From positions 1-42,086 of the forward strand of contig JAPHUE010000064.1 in assembly GCA_026196795.1 (NCBI GenBank): DNA of 42,086 nucleotides, given 5' to 3'. Position numbers and translations under genes: made by a program. Below are positions 17,679 through 26,807 of the stretch, piece by piece. The notes beneath the pieces were generated by a model. That model was not told the origin of the DNA. It was given only the letters and a program-made list of their open reading frames with translations, and ran no database searches. This DNA is from Sedimenticola sp. GTDB taxonomy: Bacteria; Pseudomonadota; Gammaproteobacteria; Chromatiales; Chromatiaceae. Every line of letters starts with the position of its first letter. Within the stretch, counting starts at the first letter, position 1.

Positions 17679-19004
17679 TTATCGCTCCGCCGATAATGAC
17701 ATCACCCGCTGACGGGCATATTCTGTGACTTCATCAGGCAACGCATTCAAATTCAGTGCCTGCCTGTACAATTTTAACGCCTCTTCCTGTTCGCCATTTG
17801 CATCCAGTGATATGGCCAGACCAGCTATAGCGCGGGCATTATTCGACTGCTGAGCAACAAGCCGACGATAAATCTGAACAGCAGCAGAGAACCGACCGGC
17901 CTGCTGATAGAGCGAGCCCAGCATGGCCAGTAAATCCACATCACTACCGGATATAGGCAGCTGTTGCTCAAGTAAGCCGATTGCCTTGTTCTGCTCTCCA
18001 CTCTCAATAAACGCTCGACTGAGCAATAAAGCAAAAGGCACATATCCCGGTGCGATTTGCATACCTTCTGTAAGCAGCGAGAAAAAACGCTCTCGCTCAC
18101 CGGTATTCAATGACAGCATAGCTAATAATCGACGTGCCTCATGATTATCTCTATCCAGCGACAAGACGTGTAGTAAAGACGCTTCTGCGTCAGCGAGTCG
18201 TCCCTCATTGAGATGTAATAAAGCAGCCTCATACATCTCGTCTGCTGATGCCTTTACCTGTGCCGCCGGTACCTTTTTAAACTGAATCTGCGGCTTCATG
18301 GGAGGTGATTCAATCACAGATCGTGTTTTCTGGGTAACGGGTACAGCGACAACTTGTTCAGGTTCAGGCTTAACCCATGGAGATGTGATTGCTACTTTTT
18401 TATCTTCAGCCGAGTCTCTTTTTTTGTATTCAAGGGAGGATAGATCACCCAGTGATTTAGCTAACAACTGTTCTGCCGGCTGATCTCTGTCAGTCAGTTG
18501 CGTGCTGTCTTTAATGGGAGCGGCTGGTAAACGCTGTTCCAGAAGCGGTTTTGACTCAGGTTCATCAGTTACCTGCACGGTCTCAGTTTGTTGCTTTACC
18601 TGCTCTGCCTGCTCAACCATCACAACAGCTTTGTCCTCAGTAGTTTGCTTCTGAATAGTCACCGGCTTAGCCGGGTCTGCTGGGATCGTGTTTGTGATCT
18701 CCTGTTCGGGTAATGTCGTTTGCATTGGCGTGGCTTCAAAACCAACACTTGAAGTCGGCGTATCTGCTGGAACAGGGGCAGAAACCGGATCAAGTAACGA
18801 AGAGAAAAAGGGAGCCATCTGTGGTTGCAGATAAATTAGTGGCACTATGAGCACAACAATCAAAACCATCCAGACAATTACGCGACTGTGCTTTTTTCCC
18901 TTTGCACGCCCGGGTACTGGTTGCGGTGTTTTGATGACCCGCGGCGTCTCGTCAGCCCCTTCTCGCTGATCCAGGTCACGCAGCATCTGATTTATAAGAC
19001 TCAT
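17679..19004 (-). CDS. mshN: MSHA biogenesis TPR protein MshN
   Basis: A 441-residue protein that starts with MSLINQMLRDLDQR, the N-terminal signature shared by MshN and GspB-like proteins. One transmembrane helix follows (about 42-60), then a long polar Pro/Glu/Gln-rich periplasmic region (about 65-270) and several tetratricopeptide repeats (about 275-435). The layout suggests an inner-membrane protein whose periplasmic TPR domain contacts the secretin or peptidoglycan; the exact role of MshN is not established. Its start overlaps the mshM stop by four bases. Confidence 0.9.
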   Translation of the reverse strand: MSLINQMLRDLDQREGADETPRVIKTPQPVPGRAKGKKHSRVIVWMVLIVVLIVPLIYLQPQMAPFFSSLLDPVSAPVPADTPTSSVGFEATPMQTTLPEQEITNTIPADPAKPVTIQKQTTEDKAVVMVEQAEQVKQQTETVQVTDEPESKPLLEQRLPAAPIKDSTQLTDRDQPAEQLLAKSLGDLSSLEYKKRDSAEDKKVAITSPWVKPEPEQVVAVPVTQKTRSVIESPPMKPQIQFKKVPAAQVKASADEMYEAALLHLNEGRLADAEASLLHVLSLDRDNHEARRLLAMLSLNTGERERFFSLLTEGMQIAPGYVPFALLLSRAFIESGEQNKAIGLLEQQLPISGSDVDLLAMLGSLYQQAGRFSAAVQIYRRLVAQQSNNARAIAGLAISLDANGEQEEALKLYRQALNLNALPDEVTEYARQRVMSLSAER

Positions 19005-19894
19005 GAACCACCCCGCAGTACGGTTGTGGTATCACGCCTAAATAGGGTATGCCAGATTCGGGCAAATCTACCGGGACGCACAAAAGCATCTTCTGTGTCG
19101 TCGATGGCTCGCTTGAGATGGCTTTTGTCTATGCTTGGTTTTCCTTCACCATAAGCGGCCAACATCGCCTTGTGGGCCAGTATATTGATCAACCGGGGTA
19201 TGCCACGGCTACCACGACACAGCCAATCCAGTGCTTTTTCTTCAAACAGGTTTTCTCCCGGGTAACCGGCCACGCGCAGCCGATGATAGAGGTAACCCTC
19301 GCAACCTTCCCGTGTGAGGGGATGGATCGTATGTGAAAAAGTGATGCGCTGTTTCAACTGTCTAACTGAAGGACGGTTCAAATGATCATCCAGTTCCGGC
19401 TGACCAAACAGCACCACTTGCAGAAGTTTACTTTTTTCCGTTTCCAGATTGGTGAGCAGGCGAATGGCCTCAAGCGTCTCTTCGGGCAGGGCTTGTGCCT
19501 CATCCAGCAAAAGAATCACCTGTCGCCCCGAAGCCTTCAGTGCAATCAGCTTCTTATTGATCAATTGCAAGGCCCGATGCCCGCCAATATTCATGGGATA
19601 ATCCACACCCAACTCTTCTGCCAGACAGTAGCGGAGTGCAGAGGGCGTGAGATAGGGATTAGGGATATAGGCCGTCACCATTCCTTCATCAGAAAGAAGG
19701 TTCAGCAGCTTACGACAAATTAGAGTTTTACCTGTTCCTACTTCACCGGTTATTTTTAAAAAGCCCTCCCCCATGCGCAAGGCCACCAGGAGCACATTCA
19801 GTGCTTCCTGGTGATCAGCATATGAGAAGAAGTAATCCGTATCTGGTGTCAGACTAAAGGGGGGTTCTCTGAGTCCGAAGTGGGATTCGTACAT
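19001..19894 (-). CDS. mshM: MSHA biogenesis AAA ATPase MshM (ExeA family)
   Basis: A 297-residue AAA ATPase of the ExeA/GspA type, proposed to help place the secretin through the cell wall. It opens with MYESHFGLREPPFSLTPD, a family hallmark. Walker A is GEVGTGKT (residues 50-57), Walker B is LLLDEAQ with Asp131-Glu132, and the C-terminal helical lid contains SRGIPRLINILAHKAML. Unlike longer ExeA proteins it ends without a peptidoglycan-binding domain. It starts three bases after mshL and overlaps mshN by four. Confidence 0.93.
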   Translation of the reverse strand: MYESHFGLREPPFSLTPDTDYFFSYADHQEALNVLLVALRMGEGFLKITGEVGTGKTLICRKLLNLLSDEGMVTAYIPNPYLTPSALRYCLAEELGVDYPMNIGGHRALQLINKKLIALKASGRQVILLLDEAQALPEETLEAIRLLTNLETEKSKLLQVVLFGQPELDDHLNRPSVRQLKQRITFSHTIHPLTREGCEGYLYHRLRVAGYPGENLFEEKALDWLCRGSRGIPRLINILAHKAMLAAYGEGKPSIDKSHLKRAIDDTEDAFVRPGRFARIWHTLFRRDTTTVLRGGS

Positions 19895-19897
19895 AGC

Positions 19898-21649
19898 TCA
19901 CTCAGTTTTTTCACCGAGATTACCAAATACGTCAGGCTGGCTGCCGTAGTGGAAACCCTTGTCTAGCCTTTGGATACGCGATGCTGTATCCGAGACTCTG
20001 GAACGCCAAGTCTCAGCACTTTCCACAACGGTGGGTCTCAACACGATAACAAGCTCGCTCTTTTTCGCGGACTGGCGAGTATGACGGAAGAGTGAGCCGA
20101 CAAACGGCAGATCACCCAATAGCGGTGTAGAAGCAACCTCCTCACCCCGGGTATCCTGCATTAAGCCACCAATGACGACCAGCTGCCCACTCTGGGCATA
20201 CACCAGACTATCAGACTCTCTCACCGTACTTTTTGCCAACGGAAGATTCTGCGTCTCATTACCCACCTGGATTACCTTCTGTTGGTCCGTCACCTGACTT
20301 ACCGAAGGATGAATATGCAGGGTCACGCGACCAAATCGATCAATCTGTGGAGTGACATCCAGAGCAATACCAGAGAAAAACGGTGTCAGCGTAATATCGG
20401 GGGTTGTTGTGGTTGAGGTGCCAGTAGTAGTGGTACTGGAGACATCGGTGACAAAGAACTCATCACTGCCCACCTTGATAACTGCTTTCTGATTATTAAG
20501 TGTTGAGATACGTGGGCTGGAGAGTACCTGAACATTACCCTGGGATTCCAACAGCTCAATGAAGGCCATAAAACTACCGGTATTCAGCGCAGCACCAAAC
20601 AACCCGCCAAAGGCGGAAAAACTGGTGAAACTGACAGGCGAGGTCTCTGTTGGTGAACTGATCCCACCATCAAGTAATTCAACACCGGCTGATCCAGGAT
20701 TCTTGAACATGGTGGAACCGGAGCCGGTCTGTCCCATGCTGAAACTGTTGCCATCAACGGTCATCATCTTGGCCCAGTTGATGCCTGCCTGGAAGCCATC
20801 ATTCAGTTCAACCTCGATCACCTTGGCTTCAAGAATCACCTGACGATGCATCGCCTCATCCGTGGTCTCCAGAAAGGCCTCTACCTCTCGTAACTCATGA
20901 GGCATCGCACGTACCACTACAATGCCGGATTGTGGAGATACCACGACCGAGCGATCCGTTCCAGTACCGACAATTGACTGTAGGGCCGTAGAGAGTTCAG
21001 TCCAGAAATCTGCGTCTGAGGTGGTATTTATCTCACTTCCGGATGTGACGCCAGAGGCATCGCCACTATCATCACTGCTCTCTTCGCTATCGCCAGAACT
21101 GGAGACCTGGCCTGAACTGACCCGTGTCTGAGAACTGCCCGAGCGCTTCATGTTGAGGTAGTTGACCTGAAATATACGCGACTGAAGTCTTGCAGGTAAT
21201 ACATGAAAGCCGTTTCTGACGCTCTGATATTCATAGCCATAGACGTCACGTAATACATCCATCACATCTGGAATCGTGACCTGTTTCAAGCTCAGCGATA
21301 GCGCTCCCTCGACTTGTGGGTGTACCACCATATTATAGGGGGTACCTTCTACCAGACCCATCAAGAAGGCTCTAACGGGCACTTCGTTAACATTCACATC
21401 AAAACGGACAACCGTTGTGCGCTTGCTGGCTCTTGGCAGTTGCATATTTGCCGGTGGCAATAAGGCCGCACTCACAGCGGGGGGTGGAGTAGCCCTGGTT
21501 TTTTCAGTTTGCTTCGGTGGTGTTTTAAGCTGTTCCTGAATAGTAGCCATGGTGCCACCATCTTTTGGCGCCATACTCTGACAGCCGACCAGCAGTATCA
21601 GCGTCAGTGATGCCAAAGACGATCGAATCACACAACGAGTCAGGTTCAT
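19898..21649 (-). CDS. mshL: MSHA outer-membrane secretin MshL
   Basis: The outer-membrane pore through which the pilus passes. The 583 residues carry a lipoprotein signal peptide with a lipobox LVGC (Cys23), an STN/N0-like domain (about 80-155), a Ser/Asp/Gly-rich insert (about 170-212), an N1-like domain (about 225-280) and the secretin barrel (about 365-560) with SSPRISTLNNQKAVIKVG, LDVTPQID, SGQLVVIGGLMQD and the lip motif PLLGDLPFVGSLF. Its start overlaps the mshK stop by four bases. Identification as a pilus (MSHA type) secretin rests on domain order and the gene neighbourhood. Confidence 0.95.
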   Translation of the reverse strand: MNLTRCVIRSSLASLTLILLVGCQSMAPKDGGTMATIQEQLKTPPKQTEKTRATPPPAVSAALLPPANMQLPRASKRTTVVRFDVNVNEVPVRAFLMGLVEGTPYNMVVHPQVEGALSLSLKQVTIPDVMDVLRDVYGYEYQSVRNGFHVLPARLQSRIFQVNYLNMKRSGSSQTRVSSGQVSSSGDSEESSDDSGDASGVTSGSEINTTSDADFWTELSTALQSIVGTGTDRSVVVSPQSGIVVVRAMPHELREVEAFLETTDEAMHRQVILEAKVIEVELNDGFQAGINWAKMMTVDGNSFSMGQTGSGSTMFKNPGSAGVELLDGGISSPTETSPVSFTSFSAFGGLFGAALNTGSFMAFIELLESQGNVQVLSSPRISTLNNQKAVIKVGSDEFFVTDVSSTTTTGTSTTTTPDITLTPFFSGIALDVTPQIDRFGRVTLHIHPSVSQVTDQQKVIQVGNETQNLPLAKSTVRESDSLVYAQSGQLVVIGGLMQDTRGEEVASTPLLGDLPFVGSLFRHTRQSAKKSELVIVLRPTVVESAETWRSRVSDTASRIQRLDKGFHYGSQPDVFGNLGEKTE

Positions 21650-22020
21650 TTTCCCCCTCCGGATAAAGCCTTTGCCGGTGCTTTTACGGATATCGGCAAT
21701 AATTCAATTTTAATACGATCCCCTTGTAGTTCGAATTCCACTGCATGAGGTTCAATTGTGACTAGCTGAGCACCGTCAATCTGCTCACCGACATAGACAC
21801 GACGATTATTAATCACCGCGCTATTCCCTCCGGGCCCGACAAATATACCTGAAAGCCGCAAGGTATTCCCGTCCAATGCATTACCCATTGTTTCTTCAAG
21901 CTGACCATTGATCGCCGATAGATAACCATAAGGCTCCATTGGGTCCCTTAACTCACCAGCCTGGGCTGATATAGAGAGCAAAAAAAGCGGTAGAAAACAT
22001 TTACTGGAGAGCCTAAACAC
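21646..22020 (-). CDS. mshK: MSHA biogenesis protein MshK (PilP/GspC-like)
   Basis: A 124-residue exported protein with a signal peptide (about 1-21) followed by RDPMEPYGYL, a PilP/GspC-like opening, and a small beta domain (NTLRLSGIFVGPGGNSAVINNRRVYVG) typical of proteins that couple the inner-membrane complex to the secretin. Its start overlaps mshJ by eight bases and its end overlaps mshL by four. Sequence conservation in this family is low, so the name rests partly on position between mshJ and mshL. Confidence 0.82.
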   Translation of the reverse strand: MFRLSSKCFLPLFLLSISAQAGELRDPMEPYGYLSAINGQLEETMGNALDGNTLRLSGIFVGPGGNSAVINNRRVYVGEQIDGAQLVTIEPHAVEFELQGDRIKIELLPISVKAPAKALSGGGK

Positions 22021-22714
22021 CTATCCATCCCTCCGATAAACTCAAGGTATGCAACTGCAGTCTGACCCGGGTAACGGGATACTCCTTTACACTGACATCG
22101 ATGCCATCCCAGAAAAACTGCCAGGGTAACGCCTCCAGTGACTGCAGATAACGTAGAACTGAGAGATAGTCGCCTTCGAATTCAACAACAAAACCATGGC
22201 GGAAGATGTTCTGCTTTTCTGTTTCCGCAACCTTATCTTCAACCCCTTCTCTAGCGTTGGCATCGATCTTTTTGGTCTGCGCCAACGGCTCAGTTTTTAA
22301 TGTTTTTAGTTGGATGAGATGTAAATTATCCGAACTCAGTAGAATCTGTTCCAGCAGCCTTGCCATCTCTTGCGGCTCAATCAATGCATCAGCGGTATCC
22401 TTGATGTGCCCCTCCATCTGGGCGATCACCTGTTTGATCTGCTCAATCTCCTTCCGTATAGAGACATTCGGGTCACTCTCCGCCACACTGACCAGATTCT
22501 TCAGTTTTGTATTCAGTTCACTATTTTGCTCGGTGAGTTGATCAAGATCCCCTCTGATTCGCACCTGAAGTGCAGACTCCTTATCCCATAGAAGGTTAAG
22601 CCAACCACCACCGATCAGCGACAACAGCAACACCAGAATCATCAGGCGTTCTCTCAGGCTTAGCGCCTCAAAACGACCCGCAATCAAAGCATACTTCTCT
22701 TCCAGGAGATTCAT
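22013..22714 (-). CDS. mshJ: MSHA biogenesis protein MshJ (PilO-like)
   Basis: A 233-residue bitopic inner-membrane protein: a short cytoplasmic N-terminus (LSLRERLMIL), one transmembrane helix (about 24-43), a coiled coil (about 48-110, rich in Glu, Gln and Leu) and a periplasmic PilO-like ferredoxin fold ending with EFEGDYLSVLRYLQSLEALPWQFFWDG. PilO-like proteins pair with PilN-like partners to form the alignment complex; the preceding gene encodes that partner and overlaps by four bases. Confidence 0.88.
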   Translation of the reverse strand: MNLLEEKYALIAGRFEALSLRERLMILVLLLSLIGGGWLNLLWDKESALQVRIRGDLDQLTEQNSELNTKLKNLVSVAESDPNVSIRKEIEQIKQVIAQMEGHIKDTADALIEPQEMARLLEQILLSSDNLHLIQLKTLKTEPLAQTKKIDANAREGVEDKVAETEKQNIFRHGFVVEFEGDYLSVLRYLQSLEALPWQFFWDGIDVSVKEYPVTRVRLQLHTLSLSEGWIGV

Positions 22715-23322
22715 TGCTCTTTGCTCCTGACGGCTGTCATCAGACTGAACGCCAACTGGCTTTCATTATCTTCCTGACGTACTAAATCAACTACCTGAAA
22801 ATGCTTGCCAGTAAAAGCAGGGGCATCCTGAAGATTCTTAAGCAACAGAGGTACCCATTCGGGTTTCAGTGTTTTTCCCTTGAGCGTTAAATGGGCACCC
22901 GCTTCAGAGATGGTAATTTGTGTAAACCAGAGTTCAGTCAGAGATTGGCGCGCCAATCCATCAAAGTACCCGGAGAATCCCTGTTTGTTGGCAGCAATAC
23001 GCGTCTGGAGGGTATTCAACATTGCAAAACCGGTCTTACGCTTCTCGACCAGTTGATTCAATTCACTTTCGAGCAGTTTATTGACTTGAGGTACAGGCAA
23101 TTTTTCAGCCATGCTGGAAACATCCATCTCCAGAGATTCATACCGAGCCTGAGCATTCAGGTAATCCTGTTTGAGTTTTTCTGTATTCCACTTACTGAAT
23201 CCATAAGTGGCAGCCATCCCTAAAACAGTGACTCCCAAGATAATCAGCAAGACATTAAAAGAGAATGCCGTCGTCTGCTTCTTGAAGATGGGTTGAAAAA
23301 GATTTATCTGCTGTTTGCGCAT
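22711..23322 (-). CDS. PilN-like MSHA assembly protein (MshI2 type)
   Basis: A 203-residue protein beginning MRKQQINLFQP, close to the N-terminal INLLP-type motif by which PilN proteins bind PilM. One transmembrane helix (about 20-44), a coiled coil (about 48-100) and a small periplasmic domain follow. It lies three bases after the PilM-like gene and overlaps mshJ. In some MSHA loci PilM- and PilN-like parts are called MshI and MshI2; I leave the symbol blank because naming varies. Confidence 0.85.
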   Translation of the reverse strand: MRKQQINLFQPIFKKQTTAFSFNVLLIILGVTVLGMAATYGFSKWNTEKLKQDYLNAQARYESLEMDVSSMAEKLPVPQVNKLLESELNQLVEKRKTGFAMLNTLQTRIAANKQGFSGYFDGLARQSLTELWFTQITISEAGAHLTLKGKTLKPEWVPLLLKNLQDAPAFTGKHFQVVDLVRQEDNESQLAFSLMTAVRSKEQ

Positions 23323-23325
23323 ACC

Positions 23326-24252
23326 CTAGTCACTCCTCAGGGCAGCGCCAATGGCAGGAAGACAGCGATAGAGTGTCAAGGGGTCTATCGATTCTACCCC
23401 ATGAAGTATTCCGTTAAGGTCTAACAGGTTTACTTTCGCCATCAAATTTTCATCGGCATACTCTCTCAGACGCTCTCTTCTAGATTCCGGGGCAATAATA
23501 GAGATACTGGGGACCGCTCCCATGCCAAACTGACTTTCGTGGTAATCAAGCGAGCGCTGTAACTCCAGAACCAGGGAATCAAGCTGCTCGTCGAGCCCGA
23601 AACCACCCTGCTCCTCCAGATCACTTCCGCTGAACTCTATGCGACGATTGAGAAACAGGGTATCACCCTGAACAATCTCAATCATGCCATAACGGGGGGG
23701 CAGAAAAAGCAGGGCCTGAAATTGGCTCGGGTCGCCCGATAAGGCAAGCACATTACGTAGCGTTAACTCGGTAATATCGATCGCATCAATCTCTAGACCC
23801 ATATCCTCCATCTGATCGACATACTGTTGAATCAAGCTCTGCTTGACTACCACCACGTACATCATACGCGGCCCGGTTTTACGCTGGGATTGAGGTAGAT
23901 CGAAAATATCAAGAACGGCATCATCAATATGAAAATCCAACAGATCCTTGATACGCCAGCGTATGGCACTTTTCAGCTCTTCGTGTTCCACCTCGGGTTT
24001 TTCAACCTGAAACAGTGAATAAGAACCTGGTGCCAACACCGCAACAGCAGGAATACCACGCATTCCCTTGGATTTAACGGCATCACTCAGCAAATCCACA
24101 AGATCGGCAGAGGATTCACCTTCAAAAAAAGCGCAGGAATCAATGCGGTACTGATTATCCGCACAATCAATTGAGACCAAAGAGAGCCCGTCAGCATGGA
24201 AACCCAGACCAACTCGTAGACTGCTTTGCACCCGCTTTTTCAGCTTATACAT
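23326..24252 (-). CDS. mshI: MSHA biogenesis protein MshI (PilM-like)
   Basis: A 308-residue cytoplasmic actin-fold protein of the PilM type, which recruits the PilN-like partner to the inner face of the membrane. It shows RVGLGFHADGLSLVSID at the start, the VEKPEVEHEELKSAIRWRIKDLLDF segment typical of PilM-like proteins, and FLNRRIEFSG. Parts of the nucleotide site seem reduced compared with PilM. It is the first gene of the MSHA operon, 141 bases after the sensor kinase gene, and that gap contains a 9-base hairpin (24270-24289). Confidence 0.85.
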   Translation of the reverse strand: MYKLKKRVQSSLRVGLGFHADGLSLVSIDCADNQYRIDSCAFFEGESSADLVDLLSDAVKSKGMRGIPAVAVLAPGSYSLFQVEKPEVEHEELKSAIRWRIKDLLDFHIDDAVLDIFDLPQSQRKTGPRMMYVVVVKQSLIQQYVDQMEDMGLEIDAIDITELTLRNVLALSGDPSQFQALLFLPPRYGMIEIVQGDTLFLNRRIEFSGSDLEEQGGFGLDEQLDSLVLELQRSLDYHESQFGMGAVPSISIIAPESRRERLREYADENLMAKVNLLDLNGILHGVESIDPLTLYRCLPAIGAALRSD

Positions 24253-24269
24253 TAAAACGTTCTTCCCAA

Positions 24270-24289
24270 CTTCAGAGCCAGCTCTGAAG
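24270..24289. repeat. inverted repeat in the mshI leader
   Basis: CTTCAGAGC and GCTCTGAAG face each other with two bases between them, 18 bases upstream of mshI. No T-run follows on the minus strand, so it does not look like a terminator. It may be an RNA hairpin in the MSHA leader or an operator. Confidence 0.35.
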
Positions 24290-24393
24290 AAACTCTTATT
24301 TTAGTATGCGTACAATCCGATATAACGACTGAAAAATCAATGACTTTAGGATTTATTTTATAATTTTAGATCAACTTTGACAGCGTGCATCTA

Positions 24394-25746
24394 TTACTTC
24401 ATCGAGATCGAGATCAGTGCCCCCCCTAAAGCCGACTCGCCAATTTCCAACTTCCCACCATATAGTTGAACAATATCATTGGCTACCGAGAGTCCGATGC
24501 CCTGTCCAGGCAGCTGCTGATCTGCCCGCTCTCCCCTTTGCAAAACACGCCTTCTGACCAAGTGATCAACACCAGGTCCATCATCAGCAATGCAGAGCGA
24601 AAAGCCAGTCCCCCTGTCACCCAAATCATCGACCGAAATCAGATAGACCTGAATCTCGGCTGAAGCATATTTATAGGCGTTCTCAAGGATGTTCCCTACA
24701 CACTCCATCAGATCTCCCGGGTCACCTGAGAATAGTGCGTCCGCTTCTACTGAACAGGTACAACTTAGCCCTTTATCTCTGTAGACCTTGTTCAGCGTAT
24801 TGATCAGCCGGTCAATTATCGGACGTATAGGCGTGGATTGTGCGAAGGTTGATCGTCCTGCTGCGGCGGCTGATTTTAGTTGATACTGGATAATCTCATT
24901 CATTCTCGGTACCTGCTCCCCGATTGCCTCCTGCAACATGGAGATATCATCCCCTTCTGCGGCACCCTGCAGTACCGCCAAGGGTGTCTTCAGGCTGTGG
25001 GCCAGATCACCCAGACTGTGTCGATAACGATCCCGACTGGCATTATTGTGGTTAATCAATGAGTTAATCCCTTGCGTCAACTTCCTTAACTCTTTTGGGT
25101 ACTGCCCACTAAGACACTCCTGTTCACCGGTTTCAATCATACCAAGGTCATCCGCCACTTCACGCAAGGGCTTCATACCCCAGCGCAATACCGCGCCTTG
25201 AACAAGCAATAGAATGATCGCTGCACCACCTAACCAGAGCAGGATAGTCTGCCTGAATACGGCAATCCTCTTGTGATGTGCCAAGGCACTTTCTGACACC
25301 GAGAAAAGATAGGCGATCTCCTGCCCTGCATCGTCTTCCCAGATCAATGAATAGCGCAGCATAAAGAAAGGCGGGGCTGACCCGAGGTACTCAAACAGTG
25401 GCACACCAGCTACCGGCTGTGCCGCTCCAGGGGCCGGTAATGCGCGTCCAATACTGGAGGGGGATTGCCATAGATAGCGCCCCTTCTCCCCAACCACCTG
25501 AACGTAGAGTCCTGAATCGGGACTGGCCAACCGGGGGTCTGGCAAGTTTTCCGGCAACCGCATTCGGCCCTGAGAATCGGTTTTCGCGGCACCTAGCAAG
25601 GCATAGACCTGCCCCATTAATTGGGTTTCAAGGGTACTCTCCGCAGAATCACGAAAAGCCTTGTCCAGCGCAATCGCGCCCAACCCGAGGAACAGAACCA
25701 GCACAATGGATACCGCAAATAATAGTCGACGTTGTATTGATAGCAT
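24394..25746 (-). CDS. PhoQ-like sensor histidine kinase
   Basis: A 450-residue two-component sensor. Transmembrane helix 1 (about 8-27) and helix 2 (about 166-186) enclose a periplasmic sensor of about 135 residues. A HAMP-like linker and DHp domain follow, with LGDLAHSLKTPLAVLQG (phospho-acceptor His250). The HATPase domain shows the N box NILENAYKYA, the G1 box IADDGPGVD and GQGIGLSVANDI. The H-box form and architecture resemble PhoQ-type kinases of gammaproteobacteria. Start and regulator stop share one base, so they are coupled. The signal is unknown; cations or envelope stress are possible by analogy only. Confidence 0.9.
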   Translation of the reverse strand: MLSIQRRLLFAVSIVLVLFLGLGAIALDKAFRDSAESTLETQLMGQVYALLGAAKTDSQGRMRLPENLPDPRLASPDSGLYVQVVGEKGRYLWQSPSSIGRALPAPGAAQPVAGVPLFEYLGSAPPFFMLRYSLIWEDDAGQEIAYLFSVSESALAHHKRIAVFRQTILLWLGGAAIILLLVQGAVLRWGMKPLREVADDLGMIETGEQECLSGQYPKELRKLTQGINSLINHNNASRDRYRHSLGDLAHSLKTPLAVLQGAAEGDDISMLQEAIGEQVPRMNEIIQYQLKSAAAAGRSTFAQSTPIRPIIDRLINTLNKVYRDKGLSCTCSVEADALFSGDPGDLMECVGNILENAYKYASAEIQVYLISVDDLGDRGTGFSLCIADDGPGVDHLVRRRVLQRGERADQQLPGQGIGLSVANDIVQLYGGKLEIGESALGGALISISMK

Positions 25747-26429
25747 CAGGCAGGAGGCTGTTGCTGGCTAAAGCGATAGCCGCGACCGCGTAGTGTTTCG
25801 ATCGGTTTAAGTTCACCTTCGGGATCAAATTTACGCCTGAGACGACGAACAAAGACCTCAAGCACATTCGAATCCCGATCAAAATCCTGATCATAGATAT
25901 GTTCAGTCAGTTCACTCTTAGAGATGACCTTTCCTGCGTGCAGCATCAAGTACTCAAGCACCTTATACTCATAGGCCGTTAATTGAACCTCCTGGCCTTT
26001 CAGCGTCGCCTCCTGCCGGGCTGTATTGATGGCAATCGGTCCCCAGGATATTTGGGGTGAAGCAAAACCGGCCGAACGCCTTAATAGTGCATTCAGGCGT
26101 GCCAGTAACTCCTCCATATTGAAGGGCTTGACCAGATAGTCATCCCCACCGACCTCCAATCCTTCCACCTTATCCTGCCAGTTATCCCGTGCCGTCAGAA
26201 TCAAAATGGGGAAAGTGACCTGCTTCAACCGAAGTGCTTTGATCAGTTCAATACCTGAAAGCTTTGGCAAGCCAAGATCAATCACGGCCACATCAAAAGG
26301 GTACTCCTCTCCCAGATAGAGCCCCTCTTCTCCATCAGCGGCCATATCAACCGAATACCCCTCACTCACCAGACGCTGTTTCAGCTGGCTCCGGAGGCTG
26401 GGTTCATCTTCTACCACCAAGACACGCAT
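25746..26429 (-). CDS. PhoP-like OmpR-family response regulator
   Basis: A 227-residue regulator with a receiver domain (1-120: acidic pocket VEDEP, phospho-acceptor Asp51 in VIDLGLPKLSG, Lys102 in YLVKPFN) and a winged-helix OmpR/PhoB DNA-binding domain (about 125-222, VFVRRLRRKFD...ETLRGRGYRFS). It is closest in look to PhoP/QseB-type regulators. It follows the PepSY-like gene by 12 bases and is coupled to the kinase. Targets are unknown; the neighbouring periplasmic genes and the downstream MSHA operon are candidates. Confidence 0.93.
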   Translation of the reverse strand: MRVLVVEDEPSLRSQLKQRLVSEGYSVDMAADGEEGLYLGEEYPFDVAVIDLGLPKLSGIELIKALRLKQVTFPILILTARDNWQDKVEGLEVGGDDYLVKPFNMEELLARLNALLRRSAGFASPQISWGPIAINTARQEATLKGQEVQLTAYEYKVLEYLMLHAGKVISKSELTEHIYDQDFDRDSNVLEVFVRRLRRKFDPEGELKPIETLRGRGYRFSQQQPPA

Positions 26430-26441
26430 GATGACTCCCTA

Positions 26442-26771
26442 TCAACGTCTACGTTTGGATGGCAGTTCCTGACCAGAACCGGGATCTATTCTGTAACGTC
26501 GAACCTTGCCTTTGTCCGTAATGATCCTGACACGATGTTCCTGAGCCCCTTCGTTCTCCCATGTTTCAGCGTGTAACACGCGGCCACCGGTCTGTTTGCG
26601 GATTCGTTCGACGGTACTATCAAGATCGACGCCAGAAGGTGAATTACGCCCATTCTGATTATATGACTGACCCTCTTGAGAACGGTACTTTTGGGCAACT
26701 GCTGGCAAGCTGAAAAACAACCCACACAGCAGCAGCACCGTAATAATCCGTTGCAGCATATTCAAAGCCAT
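26442..26771 (-). CDS. PepSY-domain-like periplasmic protein
   Basis: A 109-residue exported protein: signal peptide (about 1-26, cleavage near AVA), a polar stretch, then a PepSY-like unit (DSTVERIRKQTGGRVLHAETWENEG...HRVRIITDKGKVRRYRIDPGSG). Such small PepSY proteins are often encoded just upstream of PhoPQ-type systems and may modulate the kinase in the periplasm; that role is inference. It has an AGGAGA ribosome binding site and is probably the first gene of the regulator operon. Confidence 0.85.
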   Translation of the reverse strand: MALNMLQRIITVLLLCGLFFSLPAVAQKYRSQEGQSYNQNGRNSPSGVDLDSTVERIRKQTGGRVLHAETWENEGAQEHRVRIITDKGKVRRYRIDPGSGQELPSKRRR

Positions 26772-26807
26772 ATAATCTTTCTCCTGGGGCCTTGGTGTAA
26801 CCCACCC

